Below, piece by piece: positions 1 to 8,425 of a DNA stretch of 41,002 nt (positions within the stretch are counted from its first letter, which is position 1; the number at the start of each line of letters is the position of its first letter). The position numbers and the translations under genes were made by a program. Source of the stretch: Eggerthellaceae bacterium (GTDB lineage: Bacteria > Actinomycetota > Coriobacteriia > Coriobacteriales > Eggerthellaceae); assembly GCA_017431165.1 (NCBI GenBank), contig JAFRLO010000005.1, positions 1 through 41,002 on the forward strand, in the 5' to 3' direction. The notes under the pieces were generated by a model. The model was not told where the DNA came from. It ran no database searches and saw nothing but the letters and a program-made list of their open reading frames with translations.

Positions 1-80
1 GCGGCAGCCATCATGACCGGGATCACAATGCCGCGATCAATATTCTGAATGAAGCCTTGAAGATACTTGCTTCAGCTTGA
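1..80 (+). CDS. tnpB: TnpB (IS200/IS605 OrfB) transposon nuclease, C-terminal fragment
   Basis: Only the last 25 codons and two bases of a preceding codon are inside the window; the gene runs in from the left and stops with TGA at 78-80. The fragment reads GSHHDRDHNAAINILNEALK and a short tail. The DRD-x-NAA-x-NI motif is the hallmark end of TnpB/OrfB proteins: it carries the last RuvC catalytic Asp and follows the zinc finger, whose last Cys-Gly would lie at bases 1-5. TnpB is the RNA-guided nuclease of IS605/IS1341-type elements, the ancestor of Cas12. Whether a tnpA lies upstream cannot be seen. The fragment is antiparallel to the end of ribF and overlaps its reading frame, so the element has apparently inserted into ribF. 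Confidence 0.88.
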   Translation, partial: GSHHDRDHNAAINILNEALKILASA

Positions 81-967
81 TCAACTAAAACTAACCACAA
101 ACTGTACCGTGGGACACACGGGACCAGGATAAACAAAGCCTGAGGACTGAGCGAACGTGGATGACCGTCATCGAGGATATGCGCTTCGAGATTCGCCGTT
201 GCAACGTCTTCGAACATGGGAGAGACGCCAACCGAAACGGCAGCCTTGAAGGACTCGCCGTGCACGTAGGCACGAGCGCCGTATACGCCTTCTGCAATAG
301 CGAGGCAATTTTCGGGAACTATAAGGTTCGCTGTCTGGATGCCCATCTTTGCACCCTCGCCCCGCCCTTTTAGCACACGCCCCGAGACCGAATACGCATG
401 GCCGAGCAAATCATTCGCCTCGACGATGTCGCCTTCGGCTAAAGCCGCACGAATCCTCGTCGATGTAATCGGAATGCCATCGGCATCTAAAAGCTCATGA
501 GATACGACGGTCACACCGTGGCAGCTTCCCCACTCCTCCAACTGAAGGGTCGTGCCTTGTGCCTTTGCTCCGTATCTGAAGTCCGACCCAACATGAAGTC
601 CTCTAATGTTCAGAGGCTCCAAGCATGCGGATAGGAAGGTCTCAGGAGAAAGCGCGGCAAATTCACGCGTGAACGGAAGCACAAGCACGGCATCGGCCGC
701 TGTACCCAATAACGCATCGATGCGCGATGCGTTATCTGAAAGCTTCTTGAGGGAAGAAGGACGGAACAGCTCGTCGGGATCGATATCGAACGTGATGATT
801 AGAGAGCCCGTCTGCTCCATTTCCGCATGGGAACGCACCTGCTCGATAAGGTATGCATGCCCGCGGTGAAGACCATCGAACACACCCAGGCAGGCAACGT
901 AGCCGGATAGCGCCGATGCGTAATCGCGTAAACGAGCGATATCTTGGCAGACTATCAGCTTAGCCAC
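23..967 (-). CDS. ribF: Bifunctional riboflavin kinase / FAD synthetase, C-terminus replaced by transposon sequence
   Basis: RibF makes FMN from riboflavin and then FAD. The N-terminal FAD synthetase half has the nucleotidyl-transfer motif GVFDGLHRGH near residues 28-37, then GSDFRYG and ITSTRIR. The riboflavin kinase half has GRGEGAKMGIQTANL, GVYGARAYV and NLEAHILD. I chose the GTG at 967 because RibF homology starts there, GGGGG precedes it, and it overlaps truB by 8 bp. Upstream ATGs would lie deeper inside truB. After EAHILD (about base 170, residue 266) the usual DxDLYG...LR..KF segment is missing in all three frames. The frame runs on for about 48 unrelated residues through the transposon end to a stop inside tnpB. 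The protein is 314 aa, near normal length, but its last part is not RibF, so kinase activity may be impaired. Confidence 0.85.
   Translation of the reverse strand: MAKLIVCQDIARLRDYASALSGYVACLGVFDGLHRGHAYLIEQVRSHAEMEQTGSLIITFDIDPDELFRPSSLKKLSDNASRIDALLGTAADAVLVLPFTREFAALSPETFLSACLEPLNIRGLHVGSDFRYGAKAQGTTLQLEEWGSCHGVTVVSHELLDADGIPITSTRIRAALAEGDIVEANDLLGHAYSVSGRVLKGRGEGAKMGIQTANLIVPENCLAIAEGVYGARAYVHGESFKAAVSVGVSPMFEDVATANLEAHILDDGHPRSLSPQALFILVPCVPRYSLWLVLVDQAEASIFKASFRILIAAL
81..169 (+). mobile_element. Probable right end of the TnpB element / 3' part of its omega (re)RNA
   Basis: This stretch lies between the tnpB stop codon and the point where ribF homology starts (about base 170). In IS605-type elements this is where the right end and the scaffold of the guide RNA sit. 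A perfect 5-bp hairpin is visible at 107-121 (CCGTG, loop GGACA, CACGG), and a second short inverted repeat GATGAC/GTCATC lies at 162-172, across the presumed junction. The exact element boundary is inferred from where RibF-like coding stops and could be off by several bases. The base sequence immediately right of it would act as the RNA guide and lies in ribF. Confidence 0.5.
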
Positions 968-1970
968 GTGACACCCCCACAGAGAAGATGGTTTTCGCAT
1001 TGAAACGCCCCCGTGCTGCGTCATATGCATAGATCGCTTTCAACGATCCGTCACTCACAACGCTGATCTGCTCCCCATCGACAGGAGGAGTATCTGCAGA
1101 TGAAAGCAAGGATGAGCATGCATCCATGCGCTCCTCGTAGGTTGCATCATGCAAGACGAACAACTCGACATCGCCTAAATCGAGCGGATTCCCGTTTTTG
1201 AGCTTTGATTTCCGCTCCCCATTCGCGAATGCAACGCGGAAGCCCAGAAGCTCCACAGGATCGAGCGCTACATCCTCTTGGCATTCTTCAAGCGAACCGA
1301 GTGTATGGCATTCTTCGATTCCAAGCGAGCCTACACGGGTTCTACGAAGCGATGCGATATGCGCGGGGCACGAAAGCATCGCCCCCAAATCACGAGCAAG
1401 CGCGCGAATATACGTCCCCGAAGAGACGGTGAATGTTACATCCCAATTCACATAGCCTGTATCTTCGTCGAATGAGATGCCGACGAGATCCACATCATAG
1501 ACCGTGATCTCGCGCGGCTCAAGTTTGATTTCCCGGCCTGCACGGGCAACCTCGTATGCCTTTTTACCCGCAATCTTGATTGCTGAATACGCAGGCGGAA
1601 TCTGCAACTGGAATCCGACCATACTCGCCAGGCATGAGCGCGCAACGCGAGCCTCGCTGACTTTGGATGGAACCGAAGCGGTTTCCGTAATTAAACCCAT
1701 AGCATCGAACGTATCGGTTGCTGCGCCGAACACAATGCGCGCATCATAGGCCTTATCGTGACCGACGAGGTATTGATCGAGCCTTGTCGCCGGTCCGATG
1801 CAAATGGGAAGAACGCCGGTTGCCAATGGATCTAGCGTGCCCGTGTGCCCGACACGGCGCTCTCCAAAAATGCGACGACATGCATTCACCACGTCGTGCG
1901 AGGTCATCCCAGAAGGTTTATCGACACCGACTACTAAAGAAAGGCCCGATGCTCCTCGCGCATTCGCCAC
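960..1970 (-). CDS. truB: tRNA pseudouridine-55 synthase TruB
   Basis: TruB converts U55 in the T-loop of tRNAs to pseudouridine. The 336-aa product has the family's N-terminal signature VDKPSGMTSHDVV, the catalytic-Asp block GHTGTLDPLATGVLPICIG (the Asp of GTLDP is the nucleophile), then YDARIVFGAATDTFD, IPPAYSAIKIAGKKAYE and the GTYIRALARDLG segment. A C-terminal extension follows. Translation starts at a GTG two bases after the nrnA stop, so coupling with nrnA is likely. The 3' end overlaps the ribF start by 8 bp. The order rbfA-nrnA-truB-ribF is conserved in many bacteria and supports the call. Confidence 0.95.
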   Translation of the reverse strand: MANARGASGLSLVVGVDKPSGMTSHDVVNACRRIFGERRVGHTGTLDPLATGVLPICIGPATRLDQYLVGHDKAYDARIVFGAATDTFDAMGLITETASVPSKVSEARVARSCLASMVGFQLQIPPAYSAIKIAGKKAYEVARAGREIKLEPREITVYDVDLVGISFDEDTGYVNWDVTFTVSSGTYIRALARDLGAMLSCPAHIASLRRTRVGSLGIEECHTLGSLEECQEDVALDPVELLGFRVAFANGERKSKLKNGNPLDLGDVELFVLHDATYEERMDACSSLLSSADTPPVDGEQISVVSDGSLKAIYAYDAARGRFNAKTIFSVGVSRG

Positions 1971-1972
1971 GC

Positions 1973-2959
1973 TTAACTCAATTCCTTTTCAAGCGTGGCA
2001 AGCACGCTGTTTCGGGCAGCATCCATGGTGTCGTGGATGGTAAAGCCCGAAGCGGCTACATGGCCGCCTCCGCCATACATCCTAGCGATACGAGCTACAT
2101 CGGTAGCATCTTTCGCGCGAAGGCTTCCACGAACACAACCGTCTTCGCCGCGAAGCATGCATGCGACGCGGATGCCGCGAATGGATCTCAATGTATCGAT
2201 AAGCGACTCGGCATCAGAGCGCTTCGCTCCGACAGATTCCATATCATCGCGGCTCACCCAGCTTACGACAAACTCCTTCTCGTCGTCATAAATGATGTTA
2301 CCGAGCATAATGTGCTCGAGCGAGACAGATGCGCGAGTGCGATTCTGATAAATCGATGTAGAAAGAGATGCGGGGTCGGCACCCGATTTAACCATCTCGG
2401 CTGCTGCCGAAAACGCACGCGCATCGGTATTCTGGAACTGGAATCTCCCTGTGTCAGTCATAAGCCCCACGTAGGCGCATGCGGCAATGTCGGGATCACG
2501 CTCGACCTCGAGATAACCGATAAGTTGCCAAACAATCATTGACGTCGAAGCCGCATCTGGTTCGACATAGTTAAGCTCAGATATGCGCGTATCTACCTCA
2601 TGGTGGTCAATGATGATGCGCAACGAAGCGCTCTCGAACAGCTTGGCAGCATCCCCCATGCGCTTTGCGTCTGACACGTCAACGGCGATGAAGGTATCGA
2701 CCGAACCCGTATACTCCGCAGAAGGGATGATGCCATCGAAGCCAGGTAAGCATGTAAGCGTGCTCTCATGCGGGATATCCTGCGCGAAAACGCATGTCGC
2801 GGTCTTGCCCAGCGCACGCAGAGCATTCGCTAGGGCAAGTTGGGACCCAACGCAATCGCCATCGGGGTTGACATGACCGCAGATGACGAACCCGTCACGG
2901 GAAGATAAGGCTTGCGCTATGGATTGCAAGGTCGTGTTCGTCTGTGCGCTAATCGCCAT
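1973..2959 (-). CDS. nrnA: DHH-family phosphoesterase, NrnA-like nanoRNase / pAp phosphatase
   Basis: The 328-aa protein has the DHH-DHHA1 architecture. The N-terminal DHH domain shows GHVNPDGDCVGS (metal-binding Asp residues), VDVSDAKRMG, the name-giving IDHHE and GLMTDTGRFQ. The C-terminal DHHA1 domain ends with the GGGGHVAASG substrate-binding loop. NrnA enzymes degrade 2-5-nt RNA and dephosphorylate 3'-phosphoadenosine 5'-phosphate in bacteria lacking Orn. I chose the ATG at 2959, which has AAAGG upstream. A TTG at 2977 would add six residues and sits next to the rbfA stop. The gene lies between rbfA and truB, as in Firmicutes and many actinobacteria. Confidence 0.9.
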   Translation of the reverse strand: MAISAQTNTTLQSIAQALSSRDGFVICGHVNPDGDCVGSQLALANALRALGKTATCVFAQDIPHESTLTCLPGFDGIIPSAEYTGSVDTFIAVDVSDAKRMGDAAKLFESASLRIIIDHHEVDTRISELNYVEPDAASTSMIVWQLIGYLEVERDPDIAACAYVGLMTDTGRFQFQNTDARAFSAAAEMVKSGADPASLSTSIYQNRTRASVSLEHIMLGNIIYDDEKEFVVSWVSRDDMESVGAKRSDAESLIDTLRSIRGIRVACMLRGEDGCVRGSLRAKDATDVARIARMYGGGGHVAASGFTIHDTMDAARNSVLATLEKELS

Positions 2960-2980
2960 CGTTTTAACCTTTACCAAGCT

Positions 2981-3382
2981 TTACAGTGCAGCATCGTCTG
3001 CAGCTTCATCTGGCATCGCATTCGCTTCTTCGATGCGAGCAATCGCCTCCGCATCCGCTGCAAGCGCATCGGCAATGCGTTGAGCCTGATCAACGGAAGT
3101 ATCTAACATAAACCGCAGTTCAGGTGCCACGCGCCATGAAAGCTGCTTTGCCATAAGGGAACGGATACGGCCGGAAGCCTTCCCAAACGCCTCGGCTACC
3201 TCGTCGTAACGTTTCGCATCAGTCGTATAGAAGACATTGCATGCGCTTCTATCGTAGCTGACCTCGCAACCAGTGATGGTAACAAGGCGAAGCCTCGGAT
3301 CGGCGATATCGAACAAAAGGATGCTCGCGATGACCTCGCGTGCCTGCTCGTTCACTTTTCTATTTGCAGAACTCTGTTTCAT
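2981..3382 (-). CDS. rbfA: 30S ribosome-binding factor A
   Basis: RbfA is a small KH-type protein that binds immature 30S subunits and helps mature the 5' end of 16S rRNA. The 133-aa product has the usual layout: an N-terminal helix with RKVNEQAREVIASIL, the DPRLRLVTITGCEVS strand, a central region in which the chain AFGKASGRIRSLMAKQL leads to the LRFMLDTSVDQAQRI segment, and an acidic Ala-rich tail rich in Glu/Asp. It lies 34 bp downstream of infB in the same direction. Confidence 0.93.
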   Translation of the reverse strand: MKQSSANRKVNEQAREVIASILLFDIADPRLRLVTITGCEVSYDRSACNVFYTTDAKRYDEVAEAFGKASGRIRSLMAKQLSWRVAPELRFMLDTSVDQAQRIADALAADAEAIARIEEANAMPDEAADDAAL

Positions 3383-3416
3383 CTGCTTCCTATCATAAAC
3401 GCGTACTTTTACGCAC

Positions 3417-6197
3417 TTACTCGGTGCGTTGCACTTCCTTGATGGTGTAGCCCTCGATGGTGTCGCCTACCTTTATGTCCTGGTAGCCGGCGATGGTGAT
3501 ACCGCACTCATAGCTCTGCTTGACGCTCTTGACATCGTCTTTGAAGCGTTTGAGCGAAGCAATCGAGCCCTCGAAGATAACCATACCGTCGCGAACAATG
3601 CGGACCTTATCGTCACGGCTGATCTCACCTTCGGTGATGTAACAACCAGCGACCGTTCCGACTTTGGGAACCTTGAAGGTCTCACGAACCTCTGCAACAC
3701 CTGTGTCTTCTTCAACGATATCAGGTGAGAGAAGACCGACGCGTGCAGCGTTGATGTCCTCGATTGCCTGGTAGATGACACGGTACAAGCGAATATCGAC
3801 ATGTTCCTTTTCGGCCTGCTGACGGGATTTGCCGGTCGGACGAACGTTGAAGCCGATGATGATGGCATCGGATGCCGCAGCAAGTGTGACATCGGTCTCG
3901 GTGATGCCGCCGACGGCAGAATGGACGATGTTGATCTTGACTTCGGACTGATCCATCTTGTTGAAGGAATCGCGCAACGCCTCGATGGAACCCATCACGT
4001 CTGCCTTCACAATGAGGTTCAAGTCGGTCTGTTTGCCAGCCTCGATGCGGCTGAACAGATCATCCAAGCTCATATGGGATTTAACTTCTTGCTCCGCGAG
4101 GCGGGCACGCAATGCGCGCTCTTCAGCAAGCTTGCGTGCATCACGCTCGTCCTCGAAGACCCTGAATTCATCGCCCGCAGTCGGAACGCTGCTCAGGCCG
4201 ACGACCTCAACAGGATCGGCAGGTCCAGCGGATTTGACATGGTTGCCCTTCGGATCGATAAGCGCACGGACGCGACCATGGCTCATGCCGGCAACAACAG
4301 CGTCTCCCGTATGCAGGGTACCGCGTTGCACCAGAACCGTAGCAACCGGACCGCGGCCCTTATCGAGATTCGATTCGATGACGAAGCCGCTAGCAAGCGC
4401 ATCGGGATTCGCCCTCAATTCAAGGACGTCTGCCTGCAAAAGAATCGTCTCAAGCAGATCGTCGATATGGAGTTTTTGCTTTGCAGAGACATCGACGAAC
4501 ATGTTGTTGCCACCCCATTCCTCAGGGATGACACCGTATTCAACAAGTTCATGGCGAACTCGCTCAGGATTCGCGCCATTCTTATCGATCTTATTTACCG
4601 CAACGACGATCGGCACTTCGGCAGCCTTCGCATGATTGATAGCCTCAATAGTCTGCGGCATGACTCCATCATCGGCAGCAACAACCAAAACGATGACATC
4701 GGTGACCTGTGCTCCACGTGCACGCATGGCAGTGAACGCTTCATGGCCAGGGGTATCGATGAACGTAATACGGCGATCGTCGATCTCGACAACCGATGCG
4801 CCGATATGCTGGGTAATGCCACCAGACTCGCCCGCTGCGACGCCCGTATGTCGAATCGCATCTAGCAAGGAGGTCTTGCCATGGTCAACATGGCCCATGA
4901 CAGTGACGACGGGAGGACGAGGCTTGAGATCATCGTCGGAATCATGGTAGACAACGGCAAATTCCTCTTCCGGCGAGACGACACGGACCTTACGCCCTAA
5001 GTCATCTGCAACGAGCTCGATAAGATCGTCGCTCATGGATTGCGTCAGCGTGAGCACCGTGCCGAGCATGAACAGACGCTTGATGATCTCGTTCGGTTGC
5101 ACGCCGAGCAATTCAGCGAGCTTGGAGGCAGATGATCCTTGCGGAACCTCGATCGTGGAGGAATCAAGCACCAAACTTGGGTCGATTCCACGCTCGATAG
5201 CTTGAGCCTCAGCGCGCTCGCGCGCCTCAGCCTGACGCTTCTCCTTGCGCTTCTTGCGGCGCCCTTCGCCTTCATGCGAGGCAGCAGCTACGACTGCACG
5301 GGCTTCCGCAAGCACCTTATCACGCTGCAGTTTCTCCGCTTGGACGGCCATTTGAGCGTAACGATCCTCGCTTTTGTCCTGTTGCATCTGCTGCTCGAGC
5401 TCGGGAACAGAGGGCTCGAATTGGTATTGACCCGACTTCTTGCCCTTCTTCTTGCCCTTGCCTTGCGGCTGGACAACCTGTTCCTTCTGAGCCTTAAGGC
5501 GATTCTGCTCCGCTTCGATTTGCGAAAGAAGCGAATCGAATTTAGCCGCAGGCTTTGCTGTGATAACCGGCGCGGGCTTCTTCTCGGGCTCTTCTACAAT
5601 GGTATCGGTTTCGGAAGCGATCGGCTTAGAGGTCTTCTTTCCTGCGCGATTGCGCAACGACTCCTCAACTGCCTTCTTCTTGGCGACTTCTTGCGCGTTC
5701 TGAGCCTCCCGTGCGCGCTGCTCAGCTTCAGCGCGTTCACGCTCGACTCGTTCTTTCTCATTCTGAATCTGCTCTGCCAAGCTTGCGAACAGCGAGGGAG
5801 CTTCCTGCTTCACAACAGGACGCTTCTGCTGCTGCTCCTTCTCAGCAGGACGTGCGGCCTCTTGAACGGGAGCAACGCCCGTCCTGCGTGCACGCTCCGC
5901 CTCGCGTGCCTTAAGCTCTGCCTCGACTGCAGCGCGGCGCGCTTTCGCTTCTTCAGCCTTCTTCGCCTCAGCCTCGTCTTTCTGTTGCTGAAGCTTCTTG
6001 GCCTCTTCGTCGTCAAGCTGACCCGTGCGCTGCTTGATCTCCGGCTCCAGGTTTTTCCTGATTTTGTTTACGTAGGCATCCGCGAGCATACTGGCATGGC
6101 TTTTCGCAGGGATCTTCATCTCGATCAGACGATCGAGCAGTTCCTTGCTCGTCATACCGAATTCTTTTGCTAGCTCATGAACACGCATTCCGGCCAT
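3417..6197 (-). CDS. infB: Translation initiation factor IF-2
   Basis: IF-2 is the GTPase that positions initiator fMet-tRNA on the 30S subunit and promotes subunit joining. The 926-aa protein starts with an IF2-N module ([20 protein letters not shown]). A long, highly charged Glu/Ala/Lys/Arg/Gln linker follows to about residue 320, then a second IF2-N module ([20 protein letters not shown]). The G domain begins near residue 430 with [12 protein letters not shown] (G1), DTPGHEAF (G3) and NKID (G4). The beta-barrel and C-terminal fMet-tRNA-binding domains follow. I chose the ATG at 6197 because GAAGGAG lies 6-7 bases upstream; an upstream TTG at 6212 overlaps that site. Confidence 0.97.
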   Translation of the reverse strand: MAGMRVHELAKEFGMTSKELLDRLIEMKIPAKSHASMLADAYVNKIRKNLEPEIKQRTGQLDDEEAKKLQQQKDEAEAKKAEEAKARRAAVEAELKAREAERARRTGVAPVQEAARPAEKEQQQKRPVVKQEAPSLFASLAEQIQNEKERVERERAEAEQRAREAQNAQEVAKKKAVEESLRNRAGKKTSKPIASETDTIVEEPEKKPAPVITAKPAAKFDSLLSQIEAEQNRLKAQKEQVVQPQGKGKKKGKKSGQYQFEPSVPELEQQMQQDKSEDRYAQMAVQAEKLQRDKVLAEARAVVAAASHEGEGRRKKRKEKRQAEARERAEAQAIERGIDPSLVLDSSTIEVPQGSSASKLAELLGVQPNEIIKRLFMLGTVLTLTQSMSDDLIELVADDLGRKVRVVSPEEEFAVVYHDSDDDLKPRPPVVTVMGHVDHGKTSLLDAIRHTGVAAGESGGITQHIGASVVEIDDRRITFIDTPGHEAFTAMRARGAQVTDVIVLVVAADDGVMPQTIEAINHAKAAEVPIVVAVNKIDKNGANPERVRHELVEYGVIPEEWGGNNMFVDVSAKQKLHIDDLLETILLQADVLELRANPDALASGFVIESNLDKGRGPVATVLVQRGTLHTGDAVVAGMSHGRVRALIDPKGNHVKSAGPADPVEVVGLSSVPTAGDEFRVFEDERDARKLAEERALRARLAEQEVKSHMSLDDLFSRIEAGKQTDLNLIVKADVMGSIEALRDSFNKMDQSEVKINIVHSAVGGITETDVTLAAASDAIIIGFNVRPTGKSRQQAEKEHVDIRLYRVIYQAIEDINAARVGLLSPDIVEEDTGVAEVRETFKVPKVGTVAGCYITEGEISRDDKVRIVRDGMVIFEGSIASLKRFKDDVKSVKQSYECGITIAGYQDIKVGDTIEGYTIKEVQRTE

Positions 6198-6223
6198 ATG
6201 TTTCTCCTTCAAACCGGTCGAAG

Positions 6224-6505
6224 TTATAAGAGCTGTAAGCCCTGTTCTCTGATGCGATCATACGCATCAACATCTATCTTCATTTTCAAAGCACGCTCGA
6301 AAAGTCGCGTCTTAACCGCCTTCTCGAGACACTCCGCACTGCACACATACACCCCACGACCGGCTCCACGGCCAGTCACGTCGATTTTAACGGATGCAGG
6401 TTCGTCATCATGCAGAACACGCATGATGCGGAGCATCTCGCCTTTCGCCGCGGTATTACCGCATGCAGCACAGCGACGTTGCGGTGTATGGTTCGAGCGA
6501 CCCAC
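6224..6505 (-). CDS. rnpM: YlxR-family RNA-binding protein (RnpM)
   Basis: A small 93-aa protein of the DUF448/YlxR family, encoded between nusA and infB as usual. It opens with the family signature PQRRCAACG, contains VDVTGRGAGRGVYVC-like residues (here KIDVTGRGAGRGVYVC) and CSAECLEKAV. The Cys pairs and Arg-rich patches are typical. In Bacillus and Clostridium the family binds RNA and has been reported to modulate RNase P. The gene starts 9 bp after the nusA stop and ends 26 bp before the infB ATG, so it is cotranscribed with both. Confidence 0.88.
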   Translation of the reverse strand: MGRSNHTPQRRCAACGNTAAKGEMLRIMRVLHDDEPASVKIDVTGRGAGRGVYVCSAECLEKAVKTRLFERALKMKIDVDAYDRIREQGLQLL

Positions 6506-6514
6506 GAAAACCCC

Positions 6515-7729
6515 TTACAGACTGACTTCCAACGATGCATGGATACCGCAGTACTTGCTTCCAGGACGTGCATGGTTGCGACAACGAACACCGTCAACGC
6601 TCACGTATGCACATGCGGCATCGACTTCGGTCTTGTCATCATCTTCGTCGATGAGGATGTTCTCATCGAGCGGCTCGCCTGCAAACGATGCGCTCTTGAT
6701 GTCGATGTGCCAACCCGTCAGCCTCGCGGCGAGACGAGCGTTTTGACCTTCCTTACCGATGGCAAGGGAGAGCTGATCGTCGGGAACGATGACCGTCGCA
6801 TAATGGTTCGCCTCATCGACAGAAACCCTCGTAACACGTGCAGGGGAAAGCGCATTAGCAACATATTTCGCAGGATTGTCATCCCATTGAATGACGTCGA
6901 CGCGTTCGTTGCGGAGCTCCTCGACGACCATGCGCACTCGGCTGCCCTTCGGGCCGACGCAAGCACCAACCGGATCAAGGTTCTGCTCACGTGAGTAGAC
7001 GGCTATCTTGGAACGAGCACCAGGTTCGCGGGCGATCGACTTTACCTCGACGAGACCGTCGTAGATCTCGGGAACCTCGATTTCAAACAAACGGCGAATC
7101 AGGTCGGGATGCGTACGGGACACGATGATAGACGGACGCGCTTGGTCTCCACGGGTCTTCGGCTCATCGGAATTCGGATCGCGCACTGCAATAATCAGCA
7201 CCTTCAAGCGTTGATTGTGCTTATACCGTTCGCCGTTCGGGCGCTCGTTGCGCTCGCCTGGATACTTCCTCGCATCGTAATGCGGAAGCTCAGCCTCAAC
7301 ACCTTCGCGAATCTTGATGATCGTGAAATCGGGCGTGCCCTGCAAAACGGTACCGGTTACCAAATCGCCCACACGACCTCTGAATTCCTCGAAGATCGAC
7401 TGACGGCCAGCTTCACGGACAATGGACGCGATAACGCTCTTGGCGTTCTGAGCCGCGATGCGGCTGACATCGTTCGGGGTGACGTCGCGCTCTTCGAACT
7501 CGGTGAACTCGCCTGTCTCCGGATCGGGGTCGCCTACGGGAACGAGTTCGTAGACGTAGATGTGACCGGTCTGACGGTCGATTGTCACGCGAGCATCCCA
7601 CTCGAGATTCAAGATGTGCTGATAGCTCTTTGCGAGGGAGGCCTCAAGGCGCTCGATAAGGTAAAACTCGTCGATCTTGCGCTCATGTGCAAGTGCCTGC
7701 AATGCCTCGATCAATTCTGATGTTGCCAC
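6515..7729 (-). CDS. nusA: Transcription factor NusA with an extra C-terminal Cys/His mini-domain
   Basis: NusA binds RNA polymerase and RNA and controls pausing, termination and antitermination. The 404-aa protein has the N-terminal RNAP-binding domain (to about residue 130), an S1 domain (VGDLVTGTVLQGTPDFTIIK), and two KH domains with RTHPDLIRRLFEIEVPEI, GACVGPKGSRVRMVVEEL and LSLAIGKEGQNARLAARLTG. After an acidic linker it ends with CAYVSVDGVRCRNHARPGSK followed by YCGIH: C-x9-C, then YC-x2-H, a possible small zinc knuckle that standard NusA lacks. The start is a GTG preceded by AAAGGAAAG. It lies 18 bp downstream of rimP. Confidence 0.95.
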   Translation of the reverse strand: MATSELIEALQALAHERKIDEFYLIERLEASLAKSYQHILNLEWDARVTIDRQTGHIYVYELVPVGDPDPETGEFTEFEERDVTPNDVSRIAAQNAKSVIASIVREAGRQSIFEEFRGRVGDLVTGTVLQGTPDFTIIKIREGVEAELPHYDARKYPGERNERPNGERYKHNQRLKVLIIAVRDPNSDEPKTRGDQARPSIIVSRTHPDLIRRLFEIEVPEIYDGLVEVKSIAREPGARSKIAVYSREQNLDPVGACVGPKGSRVRMVVEELRNERVDVIQWDDNPAKYVANALSPARVTRVSVDEANHYATVIVPDDQLSLAIGKEGQNARLAARLTGWHIDIKSASFAGEPLDENILIDEDDDKTEVDAACAYVSVDGVRCRNHARPGSKYCGIHASLEVSL

Positions 7730-7747
7730 GATGTCTTTCCTTTCAAC

Positions 7748-8221
7748 TTATCTGCTGAAATCAATGATGCCCTTTACGTTGGCACGCTTGATCTTCTCAT
7801 ATGGTATGGTCGCCTCGTTCGAAGCGTCATCGCACACTGTGATGCCCGCATCGTCCGCCGCCGTAAGCGTCGCCGTCCAGTTCGCGCGACCGTTTACAGC
7901 TTCGCTCGCCCTTACGACAACGGTGGAGCCGACGAAGCGCTTGAAATGCTCAGGCGTGCGCAACGGACGATCGATGCCTGGTGAGGAAACCTCGAGCACG
8001 TAGGCCCCAGGGAATGGATCGATCTCATCCATGAGATCGTTTATCCACTTCTGAGAGCGCGTGAGCTCGTCGAAATTCACGCCATTAGGCGCATCGATAT
8101 ACACGCGAATCGTCGGTGATTTGCGTGCACCCGTCACTTCAACTGTCACAATCTCTATGCCATGCTCATCTGCATGCGCCTCGAGCGCATTCAGCAAGCC
8201 CTGTTCCGTTTTCGTCAACAC
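7748..8221 (-). CDS. rimP: Ribosome maturation factor RimP
   Basis: RimP assists 30S subunit assembly, at the central pseudoknot of 16S rRNA. The 157-aa product has the N-terminal alpha/beta domain (GIEIVTVEVTGARKSPTIRV, then YIDAP), the diagnostic DPFPGAYVLEVSSPGIDRPL segment, and a C-terminal SH3-like barrel ending in YEKIKRANV. The start is a GTG preceded by a strong GGGGAGG site 8-9 bases upstream. It is the first gene of the rimP-nusA-rnpM-infB-rbfA-nrnA-truB-ribF operon, which is preceded by a structured leader. Confidence 0.93.
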   Translation of the reverse strand: MLTKTEQGLLNALEAHADEHGIEIVTVEVTGARKSPTIRVYIDAPNGVNFDELTRSQKWINDLMDEIDPFPGAYVLEVSSPGIDRPLRTPEHFKRFVGSTVVVRASEAVNGRANWTATLTAADDAGITVCDDASNEATIPYEKIKRANVKGIIDFSR

Positions 8222-8241
8222 GCTTCACACCTCCCCTAGAT

Positions 8242-8286
8242 AAAAAGAAAGCGGGAAGAACCCACTTTCTGAAACGGTTAGAAAGT
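8242..8286 (-). promoter_or_regulatory. Attenuator in the rimP-nusA leader: terminator with competing antiterminator arm
   Basis: On the minus strand a terminator hairpin is visible: arm 8261-8269 (GAAAGTGGG as transcribed), loop 8256-8260, arm 8247-8255 (CCCGCTTTC), then five U at 8242-8246, about 20 bases before the rimP start. The 5' arm can instead pair with an upstream segment at 8280-8286 (ACTTTCT with AGAAAGT, 7 bp, loop of 9). The two pairings exclude each other, as in an attenuator. NusA-dependent termination in the leader of its own operon is known in Bacillus subtilis; a similar role here is inference. Confidence 0.65.
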
Positions 8287-8339
8287 TGTCGGTAACCCAC
8301 TGCACCAAAACAAGCGCATCATCGTGCGTTACAGGAAGC

Positions 8340-8348
8340 TTTATACCA
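8340..8348 (-). promoter_or_regulatory. Extended -10 promoter of the rimP operon
   Basis: The minus strand reads TGG-TATAAA, an extended -10 element, with no clear -35. Transcription would start near 8333 and give a leader of about 110 bases that includes a long imperfect stem (GTAAC near the start with GTTAC near 8291) and the attenuator. The remaining bases up to the ispH stop (8349-8425) contain alternating GC-rich inverted repeats but no U-tract terminator that I can identify. Confidence 0.45.
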
Positions 8349-8425
8349 TATAAGTACCGTGTGCGCTAGTGTAAACAAACAAGCTACACAGTGCGCGCGC
8401 GAATATGCGGCGAAAGGATTGTAAG

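Noticed and set aside
23-170. Frameshift as explanation for the odd ribF C-terminus
   Set aside because: None of the three minus-strand frames left of base 170 contains the expected DxDLYG...LR..KF segment, while the plus strand has a clear TnpB end, so insertion explains it better.
1718-2542. 274-codon plus-strand frame
   Set aside because: Antisense to truB and nrnA; composition is that of a mirror frame.
3801-4865. 354-codon plus-strand frame
   Set aside because: Antisense shadow of the infB G domain and following domains without recognisable protein features.
5139-6173. 344-codon Leu-rich plus-strand frame
   Set aside because: It is antisense to the Glu/Ala/Lys-rich linker of infB; such biased coding sequence leaves the opposite strand open. 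No ribosome-binding site or homology is visible.
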